From DATGZH01 sp035297265 (GTDB lineage Bacteria; Actinomycetota; Acidimicrobiia; Acidimicrobiales; RAAP-2), in NCBI GenBank assembly GCA_035297265.1, contig DATGZH010000017.1, positions 1-64,000 of the forward strand: a stretch of 64,000 nt of DNA, given 5' to 3'. Position numbers and translations under genes: made by a program. Positions 36,834-46,228 of the stretch are shown here, piece after piece. Each line of letters starts with the position of its first letter. Position 1 is the first letter of the stretch. Below the pieces are notes generated by a model. It did not search any database, was not told the origin of the DNA, and saw only the letters and a program-made list of their open reading frames with translations.

Positions 36834-38284
36834 TGGTCGTCTCCGGTTTCCTCGGTCGGCGTTACGGTCTCGACCGGCTCCGCCGGATCGCTCCCGGCGG
36901 CGCTCATCTCGCTGCTCCCCGGGTCCCCTTGCCCCGTGGTGCCATCCGAGCCTTCCTCCTCGACTCCCTGGTCCACCCGCAGATCCTCGCGGGCCACCGG
37001 ACCACCTTCTTCGTCGACGAGCTCCACGTGATCGAGGAGCCATGACAGCGCCTTGGCTTTTCTCTGCTCCGAGCGTACCGCGCCGGTCCTACCGGCGTGG
37101 TCGAGGTCGTGGCGGAGGGACTCAGGCGCCAGTCCCATCCGCTCGGCCGTGGCCTCGACCTCGGCATCCAGCTCCTCCTCCGTCACGACCAGCCCCTCGG
37201 CGTCGGCCACCGCCCGCAGACCGAGGTCGATCTTCACCGCCCGCACCGCCTGGCCTCGCAGTTCCCCGAGCAGCTCGTCGGGCGCACGGCCGGTGGCCGA
37301 CAGGAACTGCTCGAGCGACAGCCGCTGCTCCTCCAAGCGGTGGGAGAGGTCGTGCAGGCGCTGGGACACCTCGTCGGTCACGAGCACCTCGGGCACCTCG
37401 TCGTCGTCGACGAGGGCCACGAGCTCGGACAGGGTGTTCTCGCGCAACGCCAGCTGCGCCTGCACCACCTTCACCCGTCCGATGCGGGTCTCGAGGTCGT
37501 GGCGCAGCTCGGCCACCGTGTCGAACTCCGAGTTCTCGCCCGCCCACTCGTCGGTCACGTCGGGAAGATGCTTGTCCTTCACTTCTTTCACGAGGACCCG
37601 GAAGGACACCGTCGGCGCACCTTCGGGTGTCGCCTCGAAGGCCAGGATCTCGCCGACCTTGGCCCCCATGAGCTTGGCGTCGAGCTCCTCGGTCACGGTG
37701 CCGCTACCGACCTCGTAGAGGAAGTCGTCGGCCCCGGTCACCTCCTCGCCCCCCGCCGTGCCGTGCAGGTCGATCGTGACGTAGTCGCCCTTCATGGCCG
37801 CCCGCTCGACCGTCACGAGCTCGGCATCGTTCTCCCGCAGACGGTCGATCTGGGCGTCCACGTCGGCGTCGGTCACGGCCGGCGAGGGCACGGTCACCCG
37901 CAGGCCCTGGTAACCGGGGACCGAGACCTGGGGCCGCACCTCGACGAGGGCGTCGAACTGGAGGGGCCCGCTCTCCTGTCCCGACGTGATGTCGATCTCC
38001 GGCGCGGCGATCGGGTCCACCTCGGCGTCGACGACGGCCTGGGCGTAGAAGTCGGGCAGGGCCTCGCGCAGGGCTTCGGCCCGCAGCGCCGCCCGGCCGC
38101 CCATCCGGGCCTCGAGCACCTGGCGCGGGACCTTCCCTGGACGGAAACCGGGGATGCGGGCTTGACGCCCGAGCGTGCGCACCGCGTCGTCGAGCACGCG
38201 GTCGACCTCGTCGGCCTCGATTTCGATCGACAGGCGGACCTTGTTCCCCTCGACGGGTTCGGCAGTGGCTTTCATAAGCGGCAA
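36830..38284 (-). CDS. tig: Trigger factor (ribosome-associated chaperone)
   Basis: A 484-residue prolyl isomerase and chaperone at the ribosome exit. The ribosome-docking part is 'GFRPGKVPRQVLEARMG' (about 47-63), the PPIase domain lies around 160-245, and the remaining helical arms follow. The C-terminus is a long acidic, disordered tail ('PVETVTPTEETGDDQ'), common in actinobacterial trigger factors. It heads the tig-clpP-clpX cluster and overlaps clpP by four bases. Confidence 0.95.
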   Translation of the reverse strand: MPLMKATAEPVEGNKVRLSIEIEADEVDRVLDDAVRTLGRQARIPGFRPGKVPRQVLEARMGGRAALRAEALREALPDFYAQAVVDAEVDPIAAPEIDITSGQESGPLQFDALVEVRPQVSVPGYQGLRVTVPSPAVTDADVDAQIDRLRENDAELVTVERAAMKGDYVTIDLHGTAGGEEVTGADDFLYEVGSGTVTEELDAKLMGAKVGEILAFEATPEGAPTVSFRVLVKEVKDKHLPDVTDEWAGENSEFDTVAELRHDLETRIGRVKVVQAQLALRENTLSELVALVDDDEVPEVLVTDEVSQRLHDLSHRLEEQRLSLEQFLSATGRAPDELLGELRGQAVRAVKIDLGLRAVADAEGLVVTEEELDAEVEATAERMGLAPESLRHDLDHAGRTGAVRSEQRKAKALSWLLDHVELVDEEGGPVAREDLRVDQGVEEEGSDGTTGQGDPGSSEMSAAGSDPAEPVETVTPTEETGDDQ

Positions 38285-38332
38285 CTGACTCTACTGGCGG
38301 CGGCGCCGACCCCCGCGCCCCCATCGGGACCC

Positions 38333-39157
38333 TCAGATCATGATGTTCATGGCGTCGAGCACCCGGCGGCCGAGGTCGACGTCGCCGGTCAAGGCCACGT
38401 CGCCGGCGGCGAGCGCCTCGCCCGGGCTCAGGCGACCGCAGCCGAGGCGCCAGAACGTCGTCGTGTCGAGGACGAGGCGGACCGTCGGGTGCTCCGGCGG
38501 CTGCTCGGGCTCGCGGCCCCTGCCCCCCTCCATCACGACGGCCAGGGGCCGGCCGCCCTCCCCCGTGACGTCGAAGATCACGCTCGTGCCGTCGGGCGGG
38601 GCGACCTTCTTGCCCACGACGAAGCCGATGCCCGAGCCCACCCGGCGGAGCGACACCTCCTCGCCGGCCCCGTGGCGGCCGCCCGGCCGCCCGAGCGCCC
38701 GGCGCATGTCCTGCTCGTGCACCCACGAGTCGAAGACCCGCACCTCCATGAACACCCGGTAGGGCACCTGGCCGACCGGGCTCCACCCGACCTCGTCGAA
38801 GCGGGCCGTGTCGAAGCCGGCCAGCTCCTTCAGCCGCCGCGCCGTGACCTCGGCGAACTCGGCCAGGACCTCGGCGCCGGGCCGCCCCCGTCGGTCGGCC
38901 ACCCAGGCCTCGTTCAGTTCCCCGATCGGGTTGCGGACGTGCTCGGGCGGCGGGCCGTCCGGGGCGGGCGGGGCCGCCTCACCGAGGAGGGTCCGCTCGA
39001 TGCCGACCAGGTGCGAGACGTGGTCGCGCACGGTCCACCCGGGGCAGTCGGTGGGCCGCTCCCACGCCTCGGCGGGGAGCCCCGCGCCAGCCTCCTCGAT
39101 CGAGGACCACACCTCTTGCAGCTGGGCGACGACGGGCTCAGTTGAGGTTGGGGCCAT
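38333..39157 (-). CDS. Maleylpyruvate isomerase family (mycothiol-dependent, DinB-like) protein
   Basis: A 274-residue protein. ATG 39157 places the typical DinB/MDMPI_N start at the front: 'LPAEAWERPTDCPGWTVRDHVSHLVGIERTLLG', whose histidine, with later ones near 'FDSWVHEQDMRRALG', forms the metal site of this family. The last 90 residues form an SCP2-like domain ('VRLVLDTTTFWRLGCGRLSPGEALAAGDVALTGD' type). Members use mycothiol or act on thiol-linked substrates in actinobacteria. The exact substrate is unknown. It lies 48 bp upstream of tig and is divergent from the large GGDEF-EAL gene. Confidence 0.82.
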   Translation of the reverse strand: MAPTSTEPVVAQLQEVWSSIEEAGAGLPAEAWERPTDCPGWTVRDHVSHLVGIERTLLGEAAPPAPDGPPPEHVRNPIGELNEAWVADRRGRPGAEVLAEFAEVTARRLKELAGFDTARFDEVGWSPVGQVPYRVFMEVRVFDSWVHEQDMRRALGRPGGRHGAGEEVSLRRVGSGIGFVVGKKVAPPDGTSVIFDVTGEGGRPLAVVMEGGRGREPEQPPEHPTVRLVLDTTTFWRLGCGRLSPGEALAAGDVALTGDVDLGRRVLDAMNIMI

Positions 39158-39279
39158 GCCGCACTGTAGGAGGCGCTTCGGTGGCGACGCTCCTGCCCCG
39201 ACGAGGAGTCGGGGTCGGCCCAAGTAACATCTGTGAGAGCCGACGACGCTGTGGGGGAGGCGTAGAGGGAGGTCGTCGC

Positions 39280-42200
39280 ATGGACACGGGCACCCCGACG
39301 AGCCTCGGGGTGGCGCCACAGGACATCTCGGGGGCCGTCACCAGCGTCATCCTGCGCTACGTGCGGTCCCGGGACGGCGACGACGGGGTGGCCAAGACCC
39401 TGGCCCTGGCGGGCGAGCAACGGAACGCCAGCGAGCTCGAAGACCCGAGGAGCTGGAGCACGCACGCGGAGGCCATCGCCCTCCTGGCCGCGGCGGGGCA
39501 GGTCACCGGGGACGACGAGGCGGCCCGTCACGTGGGCGAGGAGATGCTCCGCCAGCACGACGGCACCGACGTGGCCAACCTCCTGCGCTCGCTCGGTTCT
39601 CCGGCCGAGCTGCTGCGCAACGTGACCGCGGCGGCAGCCCGCTTCTCGACCGTCTCGCTCCTCGAGCCGCTCGAGGTGGGCGAGGCCCACGCCGTGGTGC
39701 GGGCGAACACCCGCCCGGGGTTCCCCCGACACCTCTACCTCTGCGAGTTCACGAAGGGCCTCTTGTCCCAGGTGCCCGTCCTCTTCGGCCTCGTCCCGGC
39801 CGTCGTGAGCGAGACCGAGTGCCAGGCCCGGGGCGGGCGGTTCTGTCTCTACAGCCTGGCCTGGGAGGCGGGTCAGTGGTCGGCCTTCGTCGACGACCGG
39901 ACGAGCCTCTACACCATGGCCTGGGCCGACGAGGGCGTGGTCGAGGCCCGCTCGGAGCTCGACCTCGATCCCGACACCCGCATCCGGGACCTCGAGGCCC
40001 AGCTGGCCCAGATGACCTCGCGCCTCGAGGAGATGTTCTCGACCGCCTCGGAGCTCCTCTCGGACGCCGACATCACCGAGCTCCTCGGACGCATCACGGC
40101 GCGCGCCGCCAACGCGGTGCACGCGCCGCGCTACCTCCTCGTCGTCAGCACCGCCGCCGACCAGCCGGCCCAGCTCCACCAGCACGGCTTCGATCAGGCG
40201 GAGGCCGTGGCCCTGGCCGAGGACCTCTGGCAGCCGCTGCCCGACGACGCCGGGGGCTCCCGCCTCATCGTCGACATCGCGTCACCCCGCCGGTTCTACG
40301 GGCGCCTGGCCGCGGTCTATCCGGCCGGCGTGGGCTTCATGGCCCGGGAGCGCCAGATCCTCTCCCTCTACGCCAACTATGCGGCGACCGCCCTCGACCT
40401 CGTGACGACGCTCGCCGACTCCCGTAAGAGCAACGCCACGTCGAGGGCCCTCCTCGACTTCAGCCGCTCGCTCTCGCGCATCGGCACGACCGAGGAGGTG
40501 GCCGAGACCCTGGCCGCCACGGTGCCGGCGGTGGCCGGCTGCGCGGGAGCCTCGGTCCTCCTCTGGGACCCGGTCAGCCAGAAGCTCGTCTTCCGGGCGG
40601 GCGTCGGCCCGGCCTCCGAGGCCGCCGACGACAGCACGCCCCTCATGACCGCCCCGGAGGGGCGGGCCCTCCACGCCCGGCGGGAGCGCCCCGGCGCGCC
40701 GCACATCGGCCTGGAGGACACCCCCCTCGTCACGGTGCTCCTGCGGTCCCGGGACATCGTGGTGCTCGACGCCGGGACGGCCGACCCGTTCCTCCAGCGC
40801 TTCATGGCCGAGCGGGGCCTCGCCGTCAGCCTGCTGGCCCCCCTCTACTCGGCCGACGAGTTTCTGGGCGTCGTCACGGCCGAGTTCAGCCGGGCCCCGG
40901 CCGGCGACGTCGGCACCGACCGCCTGCTGCACGAGCGCCTCGCCGCCCTGGCCGACCAGGCGGTCACGGCCCTCCAGAACGCCCGCCTGCTCGAGCAGGT
41001 CGGCCACCTCGCCTGGCACGACGCCCTCACCGGCCTCCCGAACCGCCGCCTCCTCCAGGACCGGGTCGAGCAGGAGCTCGAGCGGGCCAAGCGGGTCGGA
41101 CAGGACTCGGCCATCTTCTTCATCGACCTCGACCGCTTCAAGGGCGTGAACGACACGCTCGGGCACGCCGCCGGCGACGAGCTGATCTGCCAGGTGGCCT
41201 ACCGGCTCCGCGACACCGTGCGCCGCCAGGACACCGTGGCCCGCCTCGGCGGCGACGAGTTCGCCATCCTGCTGCCGGGCCTCTCGGAGCTGTCCGACAT
41301 CGAGCCGCTGGCCGAGCGCATGCTGTCCGACCTCCACCAGCCCTACCTCGTCGGCGGCAACGAGGTGTACACCTCGGCCAGCATCGGCATCGCCATCTCC
41401 CCCGAGCACGGCGAGACCTACGACGACCTCATGAGCCACGCCGACGAGGCCATGTACCGGTCGAAGGCCCTCGGACGGCACACCTACCAGGTCTACTCAC
41501 GGCCGGCGGCCGAGACCGCCGACAGCGTCCACCTCGAGTCCGACCTCCACCACGCGGTCGAGCGCAACGAGCTTTTCGTCCTCTACCAGCCCTACATCGA
41601 CCTCTCGAGCAACCAGGTCGTGGGCGTGGAGGCCCTCGTGCGGTGGCGGCACCCGGTGAAGGGCGTGCTCGAGCCGGCCATGTTCATCCCCCGGGCCGAG
41701 GAGACCAACCTGATCGTGGCCATCGACGCCTGGGTCATCCGGGAGGCCTGCCGCCAGGTCCGCTTCTGGCTCGACGACGGCATGGCGCCGCTGCGCATGT
41801 CGGTCAACGTCTCGAACCGCGACCTCCTGCACCCGGGCTTCACCGAGACCGTCCTCACCGCCCTGCGGGACTACGGCGTCTCGCCCGAGACTTTCGAGAT
41901 CGAGATCACCGAGCGGGTGACGGCCGACGAGGGCGGAGTGATGCTCCGGACGGTCGAGGAGCTCCGGCGCCACGGGGTCCGGTTCACGATCGACGACTTC
42001 GGCACCGGCACCTCGTCGTTCGGCCAGATCGCCGCCTTCCCGGTGACCACGATCAAGATCGACCGCTCGTTCGTCCAGATCCTCGGCCCCGAAGAGGAGC
42101 TGCAGACGCTGGCCTCGGCCATCATCGCCATGGCCGAGCAGCTGGGCCTGGAATGCGTGGCCGAGGGCGTGGAGACCTCCCACCAGAGCCGGGTGCTGCT

Positions 42201-42384
42201 CCAGCGGGGCTGCACGACGGCCCAGGGCTACTTCTTCAGCCCGCCGCTCTTCCCCGGCGACGTCCAGCGCTTCCTGCGGTCCCCGGGACCCCCGGGCAAG
42301 GAGAAGGCCAAGCGGCGCAAGGCCGAGCGCCTGGCCGCCGCCCTCCCGGGCAGCCCCGAGGAGCCGGGCGACCCCCGTCCCTGA
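39280..42384 (+). CDS. Large GAF-GGDEF-EAL cyclic-di-GMP signalling protein
   Basis: A 1034-residue cytoplasmic protein from ATG 39280, preceded by a GGAGG site. Residues 1-195 form a sensory module ending 'SETECQARGGRFCLYSLAW', reminiscent of V4R-type small-molecule domains with two cysteines. Two GAF-like domains follow (about 230-375 and 385-560). The GGDEF domain (about 590-745) keeps 'RLGGDEFAIL', and the EAL domain (about 760-1010) keeps 'GVEALVRWRHP' and 'TIDDFGTGTSSFGQI'. Both enzyme signatures look intact, so it could make or break c-di-GMP depending on input. A basic tail ends it against a TnpB remnant. Confidence 0.92.
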   Translation: MDTGTPTSLGVAPQDISGAVTSVILRYVRSRDGDDGVAKTLALAGEQRNASELEDPRSWSTHAEAIALLAAAGQVTGDDEAARHVGEEMLRQHDGTDVANLLRSLGSPAELLRNVTAAAARFSTVSLLEPLEVGEAHAVVRANTRPGFPRHLYLCEFTKGLLSQVPVLFGLVPAVVSETECQARGGRFCLYSLAWEAGQWSAFVDDRTSLYTMAWADEGVVEARSELDLDPDTRIRDLEAQLAQMTSRLEEMFSTASELLSDADITELLGRITARAANAVHAPRYLLVVSTAADQPAQLHQHGFDQAEAVALAEDLWQPLPDDAGGSRLIVDIASPRRFYGRLAAVYPAGVGFMARERQILSLYANYAATALDLVTTLADSRKSNATSRALLDFSRSLSRIGTTEEVAETLAATVPAVAGCAGASVLLWDPVSQKLVFRAGVGPASEAADDSTPLMTAPEGRALHARRERPGAPHIGLEDTPLVTVLLRSRDIVVLDAGTADPFLQRFMAERGLAVSLLAPLYSADEFLGVVTAEFSRAPAGDVGTDRLLHERLAALADQAVTALQNARLLEQVGHLAWHDALTGLPNRRLLQDRVEQELERAKRVGQDSAIFFIDLDRFKGVNDTLGHAAGDELICQVAYRLRDTVRRQDTVARLGGDEFAILLPGLSELSDIEPLAERMLSDLHQPYLVGGNEVYTSASIGIAISPEHGETYDDLMSHADEAMYRSKALGRHTYQVYSRPAAETADSVHLESDLHHAVERNELFVLYQPYIDLSSNQVVGVEALVRWRHPVKGVLEPAMFIPRAEETNLIVAIDAWVIREACRQVRFWLDDGMAPLRMSVNVSNRDLLHPGFTETVLTALRDYGVSPETFEIEITERVTADEGGVMLRTVEELRRHGVRFTIDDFGTGTSSFGQIAAFPVTTIKIDRSFVQILGPEEELQTLASAIIAMAEQLGLECVAEGVETSHQSRVLLQRGCTTAQGYFFSPPLFPGDVQRFLRSPGPPGKEKAKRRKAERLAAALPGSPEEPGDPRP

Positions 42385-42434
42385 GACCCCGGCGGTCGCC
42401 CGCCCGGCGTCCGTGCCTGGGCCCGACCGGGCTG

Positions 42435-42793
42435 CGGTCCTCCCACTGGAGCGAGTCGAAGCGCCGGGCCGACTTGAAGCGGGGGTAGCCAGGCTGCTGG
42501 CCTTCCCGGCAGCGCCGGTAGAAGGCGGAGAAGGCCCGGTCCAGGCGCTTGAGCGTCCCCCGGCAGACCCCGACCCCGCAGGCGAGCACCTGGGGGCGGA
42601 CCTCCCGGAGGCCCGTGAGAGTTTTGGACTGGTCGATGTAGCTGATCCTCCGTCGCTCCCAACCCCAGGCGCCCCGCCGCTCCTCCAGGGCCGCGTTGTA
42701 GAGCTCGCACTGGAGCCGGAGGAGCAGCTCCAGCGCGACCTTTTGGCGGGCCGTTGGCTGGAGCAGGTAGCGGAAGGTGCGGCACCGGACCAT
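42435..42793 (-). pseudogene. Truncated IS200/IS605-type TnpB (OrfB) remnant
   Basis: From ATG 42793 about 120 residues match the N-terminus of TnpB: 'MVRCRTFRYLLQPTARQKVAL', 'CELYNAALEERRGAWGWERRRISYIDQ', 'VCRGTLKRLDRAFSAFYRRC' and 'QPGYPRFKSARRFDSLQWED'. Homology then stops near 42435; the frame continues as unrelated sequence into the opposite strand of the GGDEF-EAL gene. The RuvC-like nuclease part is missing, so the protein cannot be active. No TnpA gene or element end is visible. The break lies about 50 bp from the end of the GGDEF-EAL gene. Confidence 0.8.
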
Positions 42794-42942
42794 GGCCGGA
42801 CGGTACCGAGTGGGTGTGTCAGCGAGATTGAGCACCACCCATCCGCGTCCAGGCCCCCGACCAGGGGTACTTTCGACCAGCCTCCGCCTCGGGTCCCCGA
42901 GGCCTGGGGCGGACGGAAAGAGCGACGGAGGAGAGTCGTCAC

Positions 42943-43095
42943 ATGGCGATGTACGAGGGCTACTGCGTGAAGTGCCGGGAGAAGCGGGAGTTCGACGGCC
43001 ACGAGGTCGAGCTGGCCAACGGCCGTCGGGCCGCCCAGGGCACCTGCCCGGTCTGCGGCACCAAGATGAACCGCATCCTCGGCAAGAAGTCCTGA
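42943..43095 (+). CDS. Small DUF5679-like zinc-ribbon protein
   Basis: A 50-residue protein from ATG 42943 with a strong GGAGGAG ribosome-binding site. It holds two CxxC pairs, 'YCVKCREKREF' and 'GTCPVCGTKMNRI', and ends in lysines ('LGKKS'), fitting a single zinc ribbon similar to DUF5679 proteins common in actinobacteria and Chloroflexi. Such proteins may bind nucleic acid or ribosomes, but no function is established. Confidence 0.85.
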   Translation: MAMYEGYCVKCREKREFDGHEVELANGRRAAQGTCPVCGTKMNRILGKKS

Positions 43096-43242
43096 TCAGG
43101 GCACGAGGGAGCCGGGTCGGGCCGGGCGGGGTCCCCGGTCCGACCGGTCCCTGAAGGGCCGGCTCGAGGGGGTGCCCCCGGGCGCGGCGCCCCGTAGCGC
43201 ATGCCAGGATGGTCGGGCCGATCGAGGTCCGAGGAGGGTGGC

Positions 43243-44970
43243 GTGCACGACCTGGTGATCCGAGGTGGCACCGTGGTCGACGGCACGGGAGCGCCGGCCC
43301 GGGTGGCCGACGTGGCCCTCGACGGGGACCTGATCACCGCGGTCGGGCCCCCCGGGCGGGCCGCCGGCCGCCAGGTCCTCGAGGCCGACGGCCTCCTCGT
43401 CACCCCCGGCTGGGTCGACGTCCACAGCCACTACGACGGCCAGGCCACCTGGGACGACGTGCTCGCCCCGAGCGCCTGGCACGGGGTGACCACCCTCGTC
43501 ATGGGCAACTGCGGCGTGGGCTTCGCCCCGGCCCACCCCGGCCGCCACGAATGGCTCATCGGGCTCATGGAGGGGGTGGAAGACATCCCCGGGACCGCCC
43601 TCGCCGAGGGGATCACCTGGGAGTGGGAGACGTTCCCCGAGTACCTGGAGGCGCTCGGACGGCGGGCCTGGACCATCGACCTCGGCACCCAGGTGCCCCA
43701 CGGGGCCGTGCGGGCCTACGTGATGGGCGAACGGGGAGCCCACAACGAGCCGGCCAACGGGCAGGACATCGCCGAGATGGCCGCCCTGGTCAAGGAGGCC
43801 GTGGCCGCCGGGGCCCTCGGCTTCTCCACCTCCCGTACGATCGCCCACCGGGCCATCGACGGGGAGCCCGTGCCCGGCACCTTCGCCGCCGAGGACGAGC
43901 TCTTCGGCATCGGCCGGGCCCTCGGCGAGCTCGGGACGGGCGTCTTCGAGCTCGCCCCCGCCGGCTCGGCCGGGGAGGACATCGTCGAACCGGCCCGTGA
44001 GGTGGCCTGGATGCGCCGCCTCTCGGCCGCCGTCGGGCGGCCGGTCACCTTCGCCCTCATCCAGGTGGACCCGGCGCCCGACCTGTGGCGGGAGCTCCTG
44101 GCCGCCTCGCTCGAGGCCGAGGCCGACGGGGCGGCTCTCTGGCCCCAGGTGGCCGGGCGGCCGACGGGGCTCCTCTCGGGCCACCAGACGAGCTACTGCC
44201 TCCTCGACCCGGTCCCGGCCTACGCCGAGCTGAAGGCCCGCCACCTCCCGCCGGCCGAGCTCCACCGGGCCTTCCTCGACCCCGAGGTGCGGCGGGCCAT
44301 CCTCTCGTTCACCACCGACGACGCGGCCACCGCCGAGGCCCTGCGCCAGGCCTATGAGAAGACCTACCTCCTCGGGTCGCCGCCCGACTACGAGCCCGGG
44401 CCCGACCGCACCCTCGCCGCCGTGGCCCGGGCCACCGGTCGCTTGCCCCTCGAGGTGGCGTACGACGCCATGCTCGAGGACGAGGGGCGGGGGCTGCTCT
44501 ATCTGCCGATCCTCGGGTACTCCTCGGGCAGCCTCGAGCCGACCCGCGAGATGCTCCTCCACCCCCGGGCGGTCCTCGGGCTGGCCGACGGCGGGGCCCA
44601 CGTCGGCATCATCTGCGACGCCTCGATGCCCACGTTCATGCTCACCCACTGGACCCGCGACCGGACCCGCGGCGAGCGGCTGCCCCTCGAATGGGTCGTG
44701 AAGAAGCAGACCAGCGATACCGCCGCCCTCTACGGCCTCGGCGACCGGGGCCGGGTGGCACCCGGGCTCCTCGCCGACCTCAACGTCGTGGACTACGAGC
44801 ATCTGCAGGTCTCCAACCCCTGGGTCGAGGCGGACCTGCCGGCCGGCGGGCGGCGGCTCCTGCAGGACGCCACCGGCTACGTGGCCACAATCAAGTCCGG
44901 CACAGTCACCTTCGCCGAAGGCAAGGACACCGGCGAGCGCCCCGGGACCCTCGTCCGCGGCGCACGCTGA
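43243..44970 (+). CDS. N-acyl-D-amino-acid deacylase-type amidohydrolase
   Basis: A 575-residue metal-dependent amidohydrolase. GTG 43243 is favoured over ATG 43201 because of a GAGGAGGG site just before it and because the family starts at 'HDLVIRGGTVVDGTGAPARVADVA'. The HxH metal motif is 'DVHSHYDGQATWD', and 'VTTLVMGNCGVGFAP' is the cysteine-bearing loop of D-aminoacylases. Late strands 'LADGGAHVG' (catalytic Asp region) and 'GRVAPGLLADLNVVDYEHL' complete the composite barrel. It likely hydrolyses N-acylated D-amino acids or a related amide; the natural substrate is unknown. Confidence 0.85.
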   Translation: MHDLVIRGGTVVDGTGAPARVADVALDGDLITAVGPPGRAAGRQVLEADGLLVTPGWVDVHSHYDGQATWDDVLAPSAWHGVTTLVMGNCGVGFAPAHPGRHEWLIGLMEGVEDIPGTALAEGITWEWETFPEYLEALGRRAWTIDLGTQVPHGAVRAYVMGERGAHNEPANGQDIAEMAALVKEAVAAGALGFSTSRTIAHRAIDGEPVPGTFAAEDELFGIGRALGELGTGVFELAPAGSAGEDIVEPAREVAWMRRLSAAVGRPVTFALIQVDPAPDLWRELLAASLEAEADGAALWPQVAGRPTGLLSGHQTSYCLLDPVPAYAELKARHLPPAELHRAFLDPEVRRAILSFTTDDAATAEALRQAYEKTYLLGSPPDYEPGPDRTLAAVARATGRLPLEVAYDAMLEDEGRGLLYLPILGYSSGSLEPTREMLLHPRAVLGLADGGAHVGIICDASMPTFMLTHWTRDRTRGERLPLEWVVKKQTSDTAALYGLGDRGRVAPGLLADLNVVDYEHLQVSNPWVEADLPAGGRRLLQDATGYVATIKSGTVTFAEGKDTGERPGTLVRGAR

Positions 44971-45205
44971 CCGGCCGTCGTCCGCCGAGCGGGGCCTCGG
45001 CGCCGGCCACCGGGACGCAAAGAGGAGCGGCGCGGGCGGCCGCACCGCGCCCGTTCCCTCGCGGTCAGGGCCGTGACACCGAGTCTCTCGTGGGGCAGTA
45101 CCCCAGACGGCCGCTCAGTCACGCCACCGAGTCAGCCGTGTCCTCACCGCCAGCCACTTCGAAGATTTCCTGTGTACCGGCAGCCACGACCTTCGGCGGA
45201 CGAAG
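44971..45205. other. Intergenic stretch without a convincing gene
   Basis: No reading frame here has a ribosome-binding site or a recognisable product. It contains a short stem (TGGGG/CCCCA near 45095-45110) and an 11-base GGGACGCAAAG at 45012-45022. It ends at the strong hairpin at 45206. A non-coding RNA is possible but not supported. Confidence 0.4.
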
Positions 45206-45238
45206 AGGAGCGCCGGCCCTTGCGGGGCCGGCGCTCCT
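45206..45238 (+). terminator. Strong GC-rich hairpin
   Basis: A perfect 14-bp stem (AGGAGCGCCGGCCC and its complement) with a 5-base loop, followed by TGCTTCG. It lies 235 bp after the amidohydrolase and 156 bp after the end of the minus-strand secreted-protein gene, so it could stop transcription from either side. Confidence 0.65.
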
Positions 45239-45394
45239 TGCTTCGTACCGCAACGGCATGGCGTACCAGTTGACTGGCTGCTCGTCGGCTACGAGCGCCG
45301 ATCCCGGCCTCTGACCGAACCGAGGCTCGAGGCCGGGTTCGCCACGCCGTTGGTCAACTTTGTTGCCATGCTTGTTCCGGGGGTACCCCGGCTG

Positions 45395-45883
45395 CTAGCA
45401 GCTCGGGTTACCGACTATGGCGTCGCTCCAGCCAAGGGGATTGGCTCCTGCGACAAGGATGAACGGGCCGTACACGAGGCCGTTTCCTGCAAAGGTGCCG
45501 AGCCAATAGCCGCCGTCCCCGCTGACCCACGTGGCGGTGTAGGTGAACGTGGTGTTGTAGAGGGGGCTCGTAATGACCATCTTGGTCTTCTTGGTCGTGC
45601 TCTTGTACGTCCCACTACCACTCTGGTCGTCGGTGAATGTCTTCGTGCTGAAGGTGTTAACCGTGCACACCGCGTGCAAGCCCAACTCAAGGTCGTAGAG
45701 CGTCCAGGTGCTGCCCGACGTCACCGGATTCCCGGGAGGCCCACCATTGGGGTGGGCACCTGAGCCAAACGCTGTCGGAGCCGAAGCACCGGCCGTCGAC
45801 ACACCAGCGACGCCAAGCCCTACTGCCACGAGAGCAGCGGTGCCGACGACGACACCGATACGACGCATGAAACTACCCAACAT
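45395..45883 (-). CDS. Secreted protein of unknown function, low GC
   Basis: A 162-residue exported protein from ATG 45883, preceded by a GGGGGA site. The signal peptide (hydrophobic core about 9-25) probably ends after 'STAGASA'. The mature part is rich in threonine, serine, glycine and aromatic residues with alternating strand patterns ('GSTWTLYDLELGLHAVCTVNTFS', 'TYTATWVSGDGGYWLGTF', 'NGLVYGPFILVAG'), suggesting a small beta-sandwich. Two cysteines (mid-protein and C-terminal) may form a disulfide. The lower GC content than neighbours suggests acquisition or strong surface adaptation. I do not recognise a family. Confidence 0.7.
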   Translation of the reverse strand: MLGSFMRRIGVVVGTAALVAVGLGVAGVSTAGASAPTAFGSGAHPNGGPPGNPVTSGSTWTLYDLELGLHAVCTVNTFSTKTFTDDQSGSGTYKSTTKKTKMVITSPLYNTTFTYTATWVSGDGGYWLGTFAGNGLVYGPFILVAGANPLGWSDAIVGNPSC

Positions 45884-46228
45884 GAGGGATCCCCCTTCGT
45901 TGTCACATGCCCTGCCCGATCTGAGCAGAGGTCCCCACCGGCGCTCCGCCTGCGCCGGGCGGGAGTGTAACGAGCCGTCGCGCGGCGCGCTCGGATGCTT
46001 GCAACCTTTAGGCGACGCGCCGGTCTTCGTGCCCAACGGACGTGCCGATCCGTGTGACGGCCGGTGAACAGGACGCTTCCCGCACCTGTGACGCGCCTGT
46101 GAAACAGCCACGGCTCACCGACGCCGAGGCGTGCGGCTCCGGCCGCGAGGCCATGGGGGAAGGCACCGGACCGCCGTTGGTCGGTGCCGCGGGCCGGTAC
46201 CCTGGAGTGTCCGCTCCGTGCGGTGGAC
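45884..46228. other. Upstream region of the secreted-protein gene, no gene seen
   Basis: This 345-bp stretch separates the minus-strand secreted-protein gene from tRNA-Pro on the plus strand. The open frames in it overlap each other and lack family patterns. It should hold the promoter of the secreted protein on the minus strand and that of the tRNA on the plus strand, but neither is clear enough to mark. Confidence 0.4.

Noticed and set aside
39196..39214. CCCCGAC/GTCGGGG stem between the DinB-like and GGDEF-EAL genes
   Set aside because: It lies in a divergent promoter region where a terminator makes no sense, and a 7-bp GC stem is common by chance in this DNA.
45012..45022. GGGACGCAAAG, identical to a conserved core of the c-di-GMP (GEMM) riboswitch
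   Set aside because: The upstream GCAAACC segment and the paired stems of the riboswitch are missing, and the next plus-strand feature is a tRNA; a chance match is the simpler view.
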